Shown here in pieces: positions 1 to 8,861 of a stretch of 64,000 bases of DNA (the stretch's first letter is position 1; the number at the start of each line of letters is the position of its first letter). The notes beneath the pieces were generated by a model. That model saw nothing but the letters and a program-made list of their open reading frames with translations. It was not told the DNA's origin and did not search any database. Source of the stretch: Vibrio alfacsensis (GTDB lineage Bacteria > Pseudomonadota > Gammaproteobacteria > Enterobacterales > Vibrionaceae); the NCBI RefSeq assembly GCF_003544875.1, contig NZ_CP032093.1:682001-746000 (forward strand), in the 5' to 3' direction. A program made the translations under genes and the position numbers.

Positions 1-883
1 TCTTCACTTCTAGACCCGCAAGTTGATGCCAGTAACCGTTACATTGACGGTCCTGAATCTTCTCAGGGTTTGTACCTTTCTCATTTGAGCGGAAACGGTC
101 AAGCTCAGAGAATGTACTAATGCCTAATGGGCTTAGACGAACCACATCAACTAGGCCATCCATACTTGGTAGATCGTTGATCAGGTTGTAGCAGTAACCG
201 GATTGGGTTTGAATACCATTGAGGTTAAAGACTTCTTGACCCTCTTGGCTGCTTACTTGAATGCCGGTAGGGTACTTAATGCAACACGTTTCGCAATCGT
301 CTTTCGCACGGTTTTCTGCCCGAGCCGTAAAGCAGCGTGCAGAGTAAGCCAGTGGTAAGTAACCATGGCTGAATACTTCCACTTCAAACTTGTTGCGAAT
401 GCCCAGTTCATCACATTGAATGAGTGTGTTGCTTAACCATTCGCGAGACAGTTCTACAGGCATACACCAGCGAATCATGCCTTGTTTAAGGAATAAATTG
501 AGTGTGTGCGCATTGTACGTGTTCACCGCTGGTCCAACGATGAATGGTACTTTGTGTTCAAAAGCTAGCTGAACACCTGATACGTCGTTTGCTTCAATGG
601 CGAAGTCACCGTTGTCGATGTACTTCTTCATGATGTTCACTTCGCTCGGCGCTTCGAGCAGCGCCATTGTTGAAAGCACCACTTGCTTGCCAGATGCAGA
701 CAGATCTTTTGCAATATCAAACCAGTGCGTAGGTTTCATCTCACGACGCTTCGAACACACGGTTTCACCTAGGTAGATGATATCGGCTGAACTTTGTTTT
801 GCTTGCTCGTAGAATGCTTCTACATCTTGCTTTGGCCAAAAATACAATAATGGGCCAAGTGCGTATTTCATTGAATTATCCAT
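1..883 (-). CDS. ubiV: UbiV, O2-independent ubiquinone biosynthesis protein (3' end outside window)
   Basis: This is a U32 peptidase-family protein. With UbiU it forms the Fe-S heterodimer that hydroxylates ubiquinone precursors without O2 (known for the family). The reading frame is open from the ATG at 883 to the window edge, about 294 residues, so only the last few residues and the stop are missing. Visible are the N-terminal KYALGPLLYFWPK, a GETVCSKRR motif around residue 40, and a C-terminal group CFTARAENRAKDDCETCC. Together these supply the four Cys expected for the 4Fe-4S site. The ATG at 883 is preceded by AGAGG, which overlaps the ubiU stop. A second in-frame ATG lies at 871. The gene is eight bases downstream of ubiU and surely co-transcribed. 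Confidence 0.93.
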   Translation of the reverse strand, partial: MDNSMKYALGPLLYFWPKQDVEAFYEQAKQSSADIIYLGETVCSKRREMKPTHWFDIAKDLSASGKQVVLSTMALLEAPSEVNIMKKYIDNGDFAIEANDVSGVQLAFEHKVPFIVGPAVNTYNAHTLNLFLKQGMIRWCMPVELSREWLSNTLIQCDELGIRNKFEVEVFSHGYLPLAYSARCFTARAENRAKDDCETCCIKYPTGIQVSSQEGQEVFNLNGIQTQSGYCYNLINDLPSMDGLVDVVRLSPLGISTFSELDRFRSNEKGTNPEKIQDRQCNGYWHQLAGLEVK

Positions 884-891
884 CTTAACCT

Positions 892-1905
892 CTATTGCCA
901 TTTGCGGTGGTAAGCACCCAGTGTCGTTTGCGTGCCTTCCGATACATTCGCCAGTGCAGCATCCCATGCGGCTTCTACGTGGTAAGCTTCAGGGTTTGCT
1001 TGGTAACGATCGATTGCTGCGCGCCAGGTACGCGTGACTTGCTCTACATAAGCAGGGCTGCGCTGACGGCCTTCAATTTTCACTGACGCAACGTTTGCTG
1101 CAAACAGCTCTGGTAGCATCGACAGGGTATTTAGGCTCGTTGGTTCTTCTAGCGCATGGTAACGTTTTTTCTCACCATCAATTTCTGCATCGAAGCGGCC
1201 TTTACACAGTGTAGGATAACCTGCATTTTCGCCAGCGCTGTAGCGGTCAATTAGGATGTCATTTAAACGAGACTCTAGGCCTTGTTCGGTTTCTTGCCAG
1301 CGCACGTACTTCGCAGGAGAGCATGCGCCTACCGTATTTGGCGATTCACCCGTCATGTATGATGAGAGGTAACAACGTCCCTCTGACATGATGCATAGGC
1401 TACCAAAAGCAAATACTTCAAGCTCAACATCACTCGTCATATTACGTGATAACTGTTTTACTTGATGGATAGACAATACGCGCGGTAATACAACGCGTTT
1501 TACATTGAAGTTCTGTTTATAGAAATCAATCGCCGCAACGTTTGTCGCAGAGGCTTGGACAGAAAGGTGCAGTTCAAGCTCAGGGTATTTGCGAGCGGCG
1601 TATTCAAGTACCGCGATGTCAGCCACGATAAGGGCATCGACACCAAGAGCGGCCGCGTTATCAACGGCGTTAGTCCAACGGTCAAAGCCATTCGGGTGTG
1701 CAAATGTGTTTAACGCTACGTGGATTTTCTTATTGCGGTCGTGAACATATTGCACCGCTTTTTCAAGCTTTTTGCCATTAAAGTTCAGACCCGCAAAGTG
1801 ACGAGCGTTTGTATCGTCTTTGAAGCCGATGTATACGGCGTCTGCACCGCAATCAATCGCGGTTTTTAACGCAGGCAAGTTACCCGCAGGACACAAGAGT
1901 TCCAT
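892..1905 (-). CDS. ubiU: UbiU, O2-independent ubiquinone biosynthesis protein
   Basis: This U32 peptidase-family protein of 337 residues is the partner of UbiV in anaerobic ubiquinone synthesis. It starts MELLCPAGNLPALKTAID and carries the family motif GADAVYIGFK. Four Cys suited to a 4Fe-4S cluster sit in the second half: SLCIMSEGRCYLSS, VGACSPAKY and GYPTLCKGRF. The length is typical of the family. It leads a ubiU-ubiV operon on the minus strand. UbiT, the third member of the pathway, lies 2.5 kb away on the plus strand. No convincing FNR box was found in the 5' region. Confidence 0.95.
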   Translation of the reverse strand: MELLCPAGNLPALKTAIDCGADAVYIGFKDDTNARHFAGLNFNGKKLEKAVQYVHDRNKKIHVALNTFAHPNGFDRWTNAVDNAAALGVDALIVADIAVLEYAARKYPELELHLSVQASATNVAAIDFYKQNFNVKRVVLPRVLSIHQVKQLSRNMTSDVELEVFAFGSLCIMSEGRCYLSSYMTGESPNTVGACSPAKYVRWQETEQGLESRLNDILIDRYSAGENAGYPTLCKGRFDAEIDGEKKRYHALEEPTSLNTLSMLPELFAANVASVKIEGRQRSPAYVEQVTRTWRAAIDRYQANPEAYHVEAAWDAALANVSEGTQTTLGAYHRKWQ

Positions 1906-2005
1906 ATGCTCACAATTTAGAGAGAAAAAGATGCCCGCATTTTATGAAGAATTGTGAATAGCGAAATTGACCTAAGTTAGGTTTAGCTCAATAAAGTGAG
2001 AATTT

Positions 2006-2025
2006 ACCCCTTGGGATTAAGGGGT
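2006..2025 (-). terminator. Hairpin downstream of the PAS-GGDEF-EAL gene
   Basis: A perfect 7-bp inverted repeat, ACCCCTT (2006-2012) and AAGGGGT (2019-2025), with a 6-base loop lies just downstream of the stop at 2053 on the minus strand. There is no strong U-tract after it, so termination is only a guess. It also lies upstream of ubiU. Confidence 0.4.
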
Positions 2026-2052
2026 AACGCTCAAATTTTGCAGAAACTGAGA

Positions 2053-4090
2053 TCAGTTTTTATGTCGACGGTTCTGTGCAAACAGTTCTTCAACTTCATG
2101 TTTAGGTTGTGGTCGGTGAAAATGGAACCCTTGTATCGAGTTGCACTGGAGGTTAGAGAGTAGTGTCGCTTGTTGGTGCGTTTCTACCCCCTCGGCAACC
2201 ACGGTTAAGTCGAGAGATTTTCCGAGGTTAATGATGTTCTCAATCACCGTTACTTGTTTTGGCAACGTGTCGATGTCGTTAATAAATGCGCGGTCAATTT
2301 TGAGTTCATCAATAGGAAATCTGGCAAGATAAGAAAGTGATGAGTAACCAGTACCAAAATCATCAATGGAGAGGTCAAAGCCCAGTTTTTTAATCGCATT
2401 GAGCATTTGTAGAGTATGGTCACTGTCGCTCATTACGGCGCTCTCGGTGAGCTCAAAAGTGATGCAGCTTGGGTCCAATTCTGTTGTGCGAAGCAGCTTT
2501 TCCATGAAATCAATGAGCTGAGGGTTACCAAATTGTTCCGGAGACAGGTTTATTGCGACACGGCCAGGTAGGATCCCTTGTTGTTTCCAACGTTTTACCG
2601 TGTTAAATACATCACGCATGACCACCTTACCAAGGTGTTCAATCAACCCCGCGCGTTCTGCTACGGGAATAAAGGCGCCAGGGCTAATGTACCCCTCGAC
2701 TGGGTGTTTCCAACGAACCAACGCTTCCGCACCATTAATGCTGAAATCGCGCGCGTTCACTTTTGGCTGATACCACACCTCTAACCCATTTTGTTGCAAT
2801 GCTTTTTGTAGTTCGATTTCCAGCCATAAGCGCATTCGAGCTTCTTTGTTCATTTGATCGTTGAATTTGATCAGACGGTTTCGCCCCCGATCTTTCGCTT
2901 CGTACATAGCTGTATCGGCATTTTGTAACAAGATACGGGCATCTTGACCATCTTCTGGGTAACGAACACTGCCGATAGAGCAAGCGAGGCGTTTTGTGAA
3001 ATGGTGTAAATCAAAGGGTTGGTTGATCAGAGCAATAATGCGTTCAGACAGTGTTTCTGCCATGAGGTTATTCTCGGGCTCTGGCAGGATAATGCCGAAT
3101 TCATCCCCACCAAGGTGGCCAATAATCGCTTGAGTGGGTAACGAGCGCTTAAGGCGAGCAGAAACTTCTTGAATGACTTTGTCACCGATATGATGACCAA
3201 GCGAGTCATTGATATTCTTAAAGTTGTCGATATCGAGGTAAAAAACAAGCAGGGGCGTTTGGCTTTTAATAAGCTGCTCCAGCCGCTTGGTAAAACCAAA
3301 GCGATTATAAAGTTTGGTTAAGCTATCGATATGAGCATCTTCAGAAGCAGTGGATGAAAGTGCTTTTGGAGCATCATCGGCATCTTGAATAAGAATAATT
3401 TGGGACTCATTCCCTAAAATGGCAGTGTGGTCGGCATGCAAGCGTACTTTTCGTTCGAACCCGCAACGTGCGCTGGTTAAACATAAAAAGGCTTCTCTGA
3501 AAGCAATGAGCTTATTGGATGACTAAAGACTTTTTGCTGTTTTCATCAATGAATAATCGAGAAACTTCTTCTCCGAGTAATTCATGAGGGGAATTTAAAC
3601 CAAGGAGACGGGTTGATGCAGGGTTGGCCGAGATGATGATGTCGTCTTCAACGAGCAGCAATCCGTCAGGTAGAAGGCGAGTGAGTTTTGCAAACTTTGT
3701 TTCGGATTCTTCTAGCGAGCGAACTAAAATCTGTTTTTCTGATGTATCGATGGCATGAAAAATAACAAAACGGATTTCATCGCTTTCTTTCACGGGAGAA
3801 AGACTAAAATGTAGGCTGGTTTCTAGATCGGTTTCATCAAGGGTGATTTCTGCTTCAACGTGATCGCCTTTAAATGCGCGGTCATAGTAGGGAGAAAGCT
3901 TGGCATAAAAGGCTTCTCCTAAGACTTGTTTGTCATTGAGCCCAACAAGTTCGTCTTGATTGAGGCCTGCAATATCACAATAGCGTTCACTCACCATCCG
4001 ATAACTGTGTTTGTTATCAAGAATGGCAAAAAAGAATGGGCTATTTGAGGTAAGCGTTGCAAACCAATGTTGTAATTGTTGGGAAGGCAT
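2053..4090 (-). pseudogene. PAS-GGDEF-EAL c-di-GMP protein, RocS/ScrG-like, with apparent frameshifts
   Basis: This is one gene read in two frames. Residues from 4090 to about 3535 give a PAS-PAS sensor part (LLPDGLLLVEDDIIISANPAS is the second PAS). The frame then ends at 3512. From 3441 another frame encodes GGDEF (GHLGGDEFGIIL) and EAL (NGAEALVRWKHP, ELTES, DDFGTGYSSL, AEGVET). All key EAL residues are present, and there is no RxxD I-site before GGDEF. Adding one base to the T5 run at 3531-3535 and one to the A5 run at 3485-3489 restores a natural PAS end (SSLLSEKPFLCLTSARCGFE). So this is probably a sequencing under-count and the gene is intact. By position next to ubiT and the yhbS-like gene it resembles V. 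cholerae rocS (inference). A TTG at 4111 is an alternative start. Confidence 0.8.
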
Positions 4091-4356
4091 TAAGGGGTTA
4101 CCGATCTCCAATGAGCCTGATTATTCGTCCGTGTAATAAAAACGCTATTTTGATAACTATAACTTTGAACCATACGTTATAAAAGCGTTTCTCGATGTCT
4201 CAGCGTCAATAATTCAGACAAGGTCAAAAAATCGACGCAACAGTTGGCGTAACCGCCCATTTCTAAAACAAATAGTTTTCTTGATACATAACAGGTACTG
4301 GTATTACTCTATTGCGTAAGATAAACAACCTTATGACAAAGTAACGGATAATTAGC

Positions 4357-4884
4357 GTGTTAAACAAGATTCGCAGTCAACTAGTAAAGAATGCAGCTTC
4401 AATTTTGCGATCTCCAGTCCAGTTATTGCCGCAAACTGTTCAGAAAAAAGCCTTGTTAGAAGGGCTTAAAATGGTATTCAAAGAAGCCTTGGAAGATGGC
4501 GATTTTGAGTTTCTTGAAGATAAGTGGCTAAAAGTAGCAATTAAAGACTTGAACTTAGCTTGGTACATTAGTTACCAAGATGAGAAGTTGGTGGTAGCAG
4601 ATAAGCCCGTTCAAGAAGATGTGAGCTTTAGTGGCAACCTCAATGATTTGGTGTTGATTGCGGGCCGTAAAGAAGACCCTGACACGCTGTTCTTCCAACG
4701 TCGTCTTTCTATCGAAGGTGACACTGAGCTTGGGTTGGAAGTGAAGAACCTAATGGACAGTGTCGATTTGGAGCAACTACCGAAAACCATGCAAGTGGCA
4801 CTGAACCAATTGGCAGACTTTGTCCAAAAAGGCGTGCAAGAACCAGTGCAAGAAAGCGGAGTGAAGAATGCTTATTCGAACTGA
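4357..4884 (+). CDS. ubiT: UbiT, SCP2-domain ubiquinone biosynthesis accessory factor
   Basis: This 175-residue protein has one SCP2 sterol-carrier domain (about residues 35-140). UbiT is required for O2-independent ubiquinone synthesis, probably by binding isoprenoid lipid intermediates (known for E. coli YhbT). The core DLNLAWYISYQDEKL and FFQRRLSIEGDTELGLEVKN are typical. The start is GTG at 4357; there is no in-frame ATG nearby that keeps the conserved N-terminus. It overlaps the following GNAT gene by 17 bases, so the two are translationally coupled. It is divergent from the PAS-GGDEF-EAL gene, with a 245-base gap in which I see no other gene. Confidence 0.92.
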   Translation: MLNKIRSQLVKNAASILRSPVQLLPQTVQKKALLEGLKMVFKEALEDGDFEFLEDKWLKVAIKDLNLAWYISYQDEKLVVADKPVQEDVSFSGNLNDLVLIAGRKEDPDTLFFQRRLSIEGDTELGLEVKNLMDSVDLEQLPKTMQVALNQLADFVQKGVQEPVQESGVKNAYSN

Positions 4885-5371
4885 GGCTCCGGCAGACATT
4901 TTAACGATCGATCGTCTTCTTAAGCAGACATTCCCAACGGAAGCCGAAGCGAATTTGGTAATGCGTTTACGTGAAAACGGTAAGCTTACTTTGTCTTTGG
5001 TGGCATGTACCGATGAAGGTGAAGTCATTGGTCACGCGCTGTTTAGCCCAGTGACCTTGAACGGTGAAGATTTGTCGTGGCAGGGGCTTGCACCCTTGGC
5101 TGTGCATGAAGATTATCGTCGTCAAGGTATTGCTGCTGAGATGATCAAGGAGGGTTTTGATTCTCTGCGTGATTTCGGTTACCCAGTTTGTGTCGTACTA
5201 GGCGATCCTGATTACTATGCACGTCAAGGTTTTAAAGCCGCAGAAGAGATGGGTTTTGACTGTGCATGGGAAGTACCCCAAGGTGCATTCCGCGTAGCAG
5301 AATTGGCAGAAGGTCAGTGCGAAGGACGTTCTGGCCGTATCGATTATTCGCCAGAATTTTCTGAGTTATAA
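4868..5371 (+). CDS. yhbS: GNAT family N-acetyltransferase (YhbS-like)
   Basis: This 167-residue single-domain GNAT protein has the acetyl-CoA binding segment LAPLAVHEDYRRQGIAAEMI (the R/Q-x-x-G-I/A motif) at about residues 77-96. The C-terminal half contains VVLGDPDYYARQGFKAA. It is collinear with E. coli YhbS, which sits next to yhbT. Its substrate is unknown. It starts inside the 3' end of ubiT and ends ahead of a strong terminator, so ubiT-yhbS forms a short operon. Confidence 0.9.
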   Translation: MLIRTEAPADILTIDRLLKQTFPTEAEANLVMRLRENGKLTLSLVACTDEGEVIGHALFSPVTLNGEDLSWQGLAPLAVHEDYRRQGIAAEMIKEGFDSLRDFGYPVCVVLGDPDYYARQGFKAAEEMGFDCAWEVPQGAFRVAELAEGQCEGRSGRIDYSPEFSEL

Positions 5372-5390
5372 TCGCTAAGATTGAATGACA

Positions 5391-5420
5391 AAGCCCGCAA
5401 GAAATAGCGGGCTTTATTTT
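5391..5420 (+). terminator. Rho-independent terminator after yhbS
   Basis: AAAGCCCGC and GCGGGCTTT form a 9-bp perfect stem with an 8-base loop, followed by a T-rich tail (TATTTTTT). It ends the ubiT-yhbS operon. Confidence 0.9.
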
Positions 5421-5422
5421 TT

Positions 5423-5474
5423 GAGCAGATTTAGTTTCCTGAGTAGACTTGGTTTTTGACTAGACTTAGTTTTT
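5423..5474. repeat. Three degenerate 17-18 bp tandem repeats
   Basis: Three adjacent units of the form GAG(C/T)AGA(T/C)TTAGTTT lie at 5423-5440, 5441-5457 and 5458-5474, right after the yhbS terminator. They occupy the gap between convergent genes. No coding function is seen. Confidence 0.7.
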
Positions 5475-5498
5475 GAGTCGTCACAGAGGAAAAGTGAT

Positions 5499-5950
5499 CT
5501 AATCTTGCTCTTGGACGCGCTTTTTGCCCCAAATTTCGATTTTTGCTTTTTTACTCACACCAGCTGCATTGAGTGTCATGTTGCCCCAGCTTTTGTACTC
5601 CATATCAATACGCTTGAGTTTGGCATCTTCAGAGCCTGGTAGAGTCCAAGCTCGTGTTGACATGCCTTTAGTCAATGTCCCAGTCATGGTTTTAAGTTCT
5701 TTCTCACTACCATCGGTCATGATGACGTTCATATTTTTGAAGTTCATGGTGCCTTGAATGCACTTAATTTTGATTTTGCTAAACTGACGATTTTAAATAG
5801 ACCGTTCGGTTCTACGGTATCTGTTTCGGTTTGAAAGTTAACGGTTTTTTGAGCAATCAGTTCCCAGTTATCATCATTGTTCTTAGCAAACGTAACGAAG
5901 CTGGTGGTTGAGATTAGCAGTGCAATAGTGATTGTTTGGAAAAGCTTCAT
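5499..5950 (-). pseudogene. DUF2541-like secreted protein, split by a frameshift
   Basis: Two overlapping reading frames make one protein of about 150 residues. The first part (5950-5744) has a signal peptide, MKLFQTITIALLISTTSFVTFA, followed by WELIAQKTVNF. The second (from 5747) has MNVIMTDGSEKELKTMTG and ends KIEIWGKKRVQEQD. Adding one base to the T4 run at 5774-5777 (A-run on the coding strand) joins them as LFKIVSLAKIKIKCIQGTMN. The pattern of short beta-strands, a ...TRAW.LPG... segment and a C-terminal I.IWG strand resembles the DUF2541 family. Function is unknown; it would be exported to the periplasm. It is divergent from holD. Confidence 0.65.
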
Positions 5951-6013
5951 AACACCTCTGACTTTACATGCGATTATTTGGTAGCATTGCCTCGTTCAAT
6001 TAGGTGACAAAAA

Positions 6014-6412
6014 ATGTCAATAAACGAGAAACAGTATTTAAATGAAATGGGGATCAGCACATGGGAGTTGATCCATCCAGATAGGTTGGAAAACTATCAA
6101 GTGCCAATGTTACGTTTGCAAAGTTCTTGTAAACTCCTATTGGTTTCACCAATGTGTCCAGAAAATGAGACAGCATTGATGTTTGAGCGGGTGCTAAAAA
6201 GTATCAAGCTCTCACTTGATGATGCGCTGCACCTAGAGCCAGAGCGTTTATCATCTTTGGGTGAACATGATTTGGAATGGGTGTGGTTTGCTGGCTGTGA
6301 GGCCGATACGAGTATTAATGCTAAACAGCTGACTTCGCCGCTGTTAAAAGACATTGATGGTAACAACGAACAGCGCCGCGCCTTATGGCAGCAGATTTGT
6401 TCATATTCTTAA
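6014..6412 (+). CDS. holD: DNA polymerase III psi subunit HolD
   Basis: This 132-residue protein matches HolD, the clamp-loader subunit that bridges chi and SSB to the gamma/tau complex. The N-terminal NEKQYLNEMGISTWEL and the central LRLQSSCKLLLVSPMCPE (hydrophobic strand then Cys-Pro) are typical. The C-terminus EQRRALWQQICSYS fits the family. It is followed after 12 bases by rimI, the common gammaproteobacterial holD-rimI pair. Confidence 0.9.
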   Translation: MSINEKQYLNEMGISTWELIHPDRLENYQVPMLRLQSSCKLLLVSPMCPENETALMFERVLKSIKLSLDDALHLEPERLSSLGEHDLEWVWFAGCEADTSINAKQLTSPLLKDIDGNNEQRRALWQQICSYS

Positions 6413-6424
6413 TGGAGCAAACGC

Positions 6425-6880
6425 GTGACGATTGAAATTACGCCGATGAGCGCTGAACACTTAGATCAAGTATGGCAAATTGAACAACAGGCTCATTCTC
6501 ATCCTTGGGCCGAGTCGCTCGTTCGCGACTTATCTAGCCGAGGTGCATGTCATCATGTGATGACGGATGCAGGCAAGGTGGTGGGTTACTTTTATGGGCA
6601 GAATATTGTCGGTGAAGTGACCTTGCTTAATATTGCTATTGCACCGAGTCAGCAAGGGAAAGGATTGGGACAAAAGCTGCTTGATGCCTTTCTAGATTAC
6701 TGTGAACAAGCCAAAGCTGAGAGTGCTTGGTTGGAAGTGCGTGAAAGCAATTTGCCCGCTATCCATATTTACGAGCAAGCTGGTTTTAATGAGGTTGACC
6801 GTCGTTACGGTTATTACCCAGCCAAAACAGGTAATGGCAAAGAAGATGCGATAATCATGAGTTATCTCTTCTTTTATTAA
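6425..6880 (+). CDS. rimI: RimI, ribosomal protein S18 alanine N-acetyltransferase
   Basis: This 151-residue GNAT protein acetylates the N-terminal Ala of S18. The acetyl-CoA loop is IAPSQQGKGLGQKLL (about residues 62-76), followed by AWLEVRESNLPAIHIYEQAGF, the RimI signature. The start is GTG at 6425 with GGAG at 6413-6416. It is co-transcribed with holD. The last residues, DAIIMSYLFFY, match the length of the family. Confidence 0.93.
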   Translation: MTIEITPMSAEHLDQVWQIEQQAHSHPWAESLVRDLSSRGACHHVMTDAGKVVGYFYGQNIVGEVTLLNIAIAPSQQGKGLGQKLLDAFLDYCEQAKAESAWLEVRESNLPAIHIYEQAGFNEVDRRYGYYPAKTGNGKEDAIIMSYLFFY

Positions 6881-7006
6881 GACTCCGTTTTCAGCATTAA
6901 GGAAAGTTGCCCCTAGCGCAATAATAGGGGACAATACCGCGCAATATTGAATCAAAAGCTTGCTTTGTTTTAAGCAAGTATCCAGACATCAAAGAAGATC
7001 AATTTC

Positions 7007-8592
7007 ATGTCAAATACACCTTTTCTAGGCGAAGTTTCTAAACGTAGAACATTCGCTATTATTTCTCCGGATGCGGGTAAAACCACCATTACTGAAAAGT
7101 ACTGTTATTCGGAAACGCAATCCAAAAAGCAGGTACGGTTAAAGGTCGTGGTAACGCGCAGCACGCAAAATCAGACTGGATGGAAATGGAAAAGGAACGT
7201 GGTATCTCGGTTACTACTTCTGTGATGCAGTTCCCTTACAATGATTGTCTGGTAAACCTACTTGATACTCCTGGACACGAAGACTTCTCGGAAGATACTT
7301 ACCGCACACTAACGGCGGTTGACTCGTGTTTGATGGTTATCGATGCGGCGAAAGGTGTCGAGGATCGTACTCGTAAGTTAATGGAAGTTACGCGTCTTCG
7401 CGACACGCCAATCGTGACTTTCATGAACAAACTTGACCGTGACGTTCGTGATCCAATGGAAGTATTGGACGAAGTTGAAAACGAATTGGGCATGATGTGT
7501 GCGCCAGTCACATGGCCAATCGGTTGTGGTAAAGAGTTTAAAGGTGTTTACCACATTCACCGCGATGAAACAGTTCTGTATGAATCAGGTCACGGCCACG
7601 AGATCCAAGAAGTACGCATCATCAAAGGCTTGGATAACCCAGAACTTGATGAAAAAGTCGGTGAGAGCCTTGCAGAAAGTGTACGTGAAGAGCTTGAGTT
7701 GGTCATGGGCGCATGTCCAGAGTTTGATCTTGAGTTGTTCTTAAAAGGTGAGTTGACACCAGTTTACTTTGGTACGGCATTGGGTAACTTCGGTGTAGAC
7801 CATATGCTAGATGGTTTGACTGAGTGGGCACCTGCGCCGAAAACTCGTCAAGCGGTTGAGCGTGATGTAGAAGCAACAGAAGATAAGTTCTCTGGTTTCG
7901 TATTTAAGATCCAAGCAAACATGGATCCTAAACACCGTGACCGCATTGCATTTATGCGTATTGTGTCAGGCACGTACACGCAAGGAATGAAGATGAACCA
8001 CGTTCGTCTTGGTAAGCAAGTCAGTATTTCTGATGCGGTAACCTTTATGGCTGGTGACCGTTCGCGTGCTGAGAATGCTTACGCAGGGGATATCATCGGT
8101 CTACACAACCACGGTACGATCCAAATTGGTGATACGTTTACTCAAGGCGAATCACTGAAGTTCTCTGGCATTCCGAACTTCGCACCGGAGCTGTTCCGTC
8201 GTATTCGTCTAAAAGATCCATTGAAGCAGAAGCAGCTACTTAAAGGCTTGGTTCAGCTGTCTGAAGAAGGGGCGGTACAGGTATTCCGTCCACTACAAAA
8301 CAACGACCTAATTGTAGGTGCGGTTGGTGTGCTTCAGTTTGACGTGGTTGTGGCTCGTTTGAAGTCAGAATACAACGTTGAAGCGATCTACGAGGGTGTT
8401 AACGTTGCAACAGCACGTTGGGTTGAGTGTGGTGATGCGAAGAAGTTGGACGAGTTCCAACGTAAGAACCAAGCGAACCTAGCGCTAGATGGTGGTGATA
8501 ACCTAACCTACATTGCACCGACAATGGTTAACCTAAACCTTGCGCAAGAGCGTTTCCCTGATGTTGATTTCCGTGCGACGCGTGAACACTAA
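7007..8592 (+). pseudogene. prfC: Peptide chain release factor 3 (prfC) with P-loop codon loss and a frameshift
   Basis: RF3 is the GTPase that recycles RF1/RF2 from ribosomes. Everything after 7180 is intact RF3: switch region [37 protein letters not shown], and the C-terminus [11 protein letters not shown]. Upstream are two lesions. First, the P-loop reads ISPDAGKTT where the family has SHPDAGKTT, an in-frame loss of the His codon between 7066 and 7067. Second, one G is missing after 7099 (GAAAAGTACTG for GAAAAGGTACTG), which sends the frame to a stop at 7225. Restoring that G gives [18 protein letters not shown]. As written the product would be 72 residues without function. Sequencing error is likely but not proven; prfC is dispensable in E. 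coli, so real loss is possible. Confidence 0.88.
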
Positions 8593-8630
8593 TCAATACG
8601 AAACTGCTCGATAAAACAAATTAGATTCGA

Positions 8631-8671
8631 AGCCGCCCTTAGCTATACACTTAGCTCAGGGCGGCTTTTTA
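8631..8671 (+). terminator. Terminator after prfC
   Basis: AAGCCGCCCT (8631-8640) pairs with AGGGCGGCTT (8657-8666), followed by TTTA. It separates prfC from the small gene at 8694. Confidence 0.85.
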
Positions 8672-8693
8672 TTTGGTGTAGGGAAGGTGAGAA

Positions 8694-8861
8694 ATGAATT
8701 GGTTTAAGAAAGGACTCAAACGCTACGATGATTGGTGTAAAGAGATGGGGATAACGCCGGATCAAAAACGCAGTTGCGTGCCGTATAAAAAAGATCCAGC
8801 ACATGAAACATTCACTACCCATAAGAAAGCGCAAGAGAAGTCGAAGAATGAAACTGTTTGA
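8694..8861 (+). CDS. Small conserved protein, DUF5363-like
   Basis: This 55-residue protein starts MNWFKKGLKRYDDWCKEMG and continues ITPDQKRSCVPYKKDPAHE. The Trp/Phe-Lys start, the WCKELG-like segment and the Cys-x-Pro-Tyr element recall the DUF5363 family of small gammaproteobacterial proteins. AAGGTGAG upstream of the ATG at 8694 serves as ribosome site. It overlaps the start of the TatD-type gene by 14 bases, so the two are coupled. Function is unknown. Confidence 0.8.
   Translation: MNWFKKGLKRYDDWCKEMGITPDQKRSCVPYKKDPAHETFTTHKKAQEKSKNETV

Noticed and set aside
1970..1982. Palindrome ACCTAAGTTAGGT upstream of ubiU as an FNR-type site
   Set aside because: It does not match TTGAT-N4-ATCAA; half-site agreement is poor. 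It may be chance.
4283..4297. TTGATACATAACAG upstream of ubiT as an FNR box
   Set aside because: The left half fits, the right half does not.
6692..6955. 87-codon frame antisense to rimI
   Set aside because: Overlaps the conserved RimI C-terminus in antisense; no evidence of expression signals.
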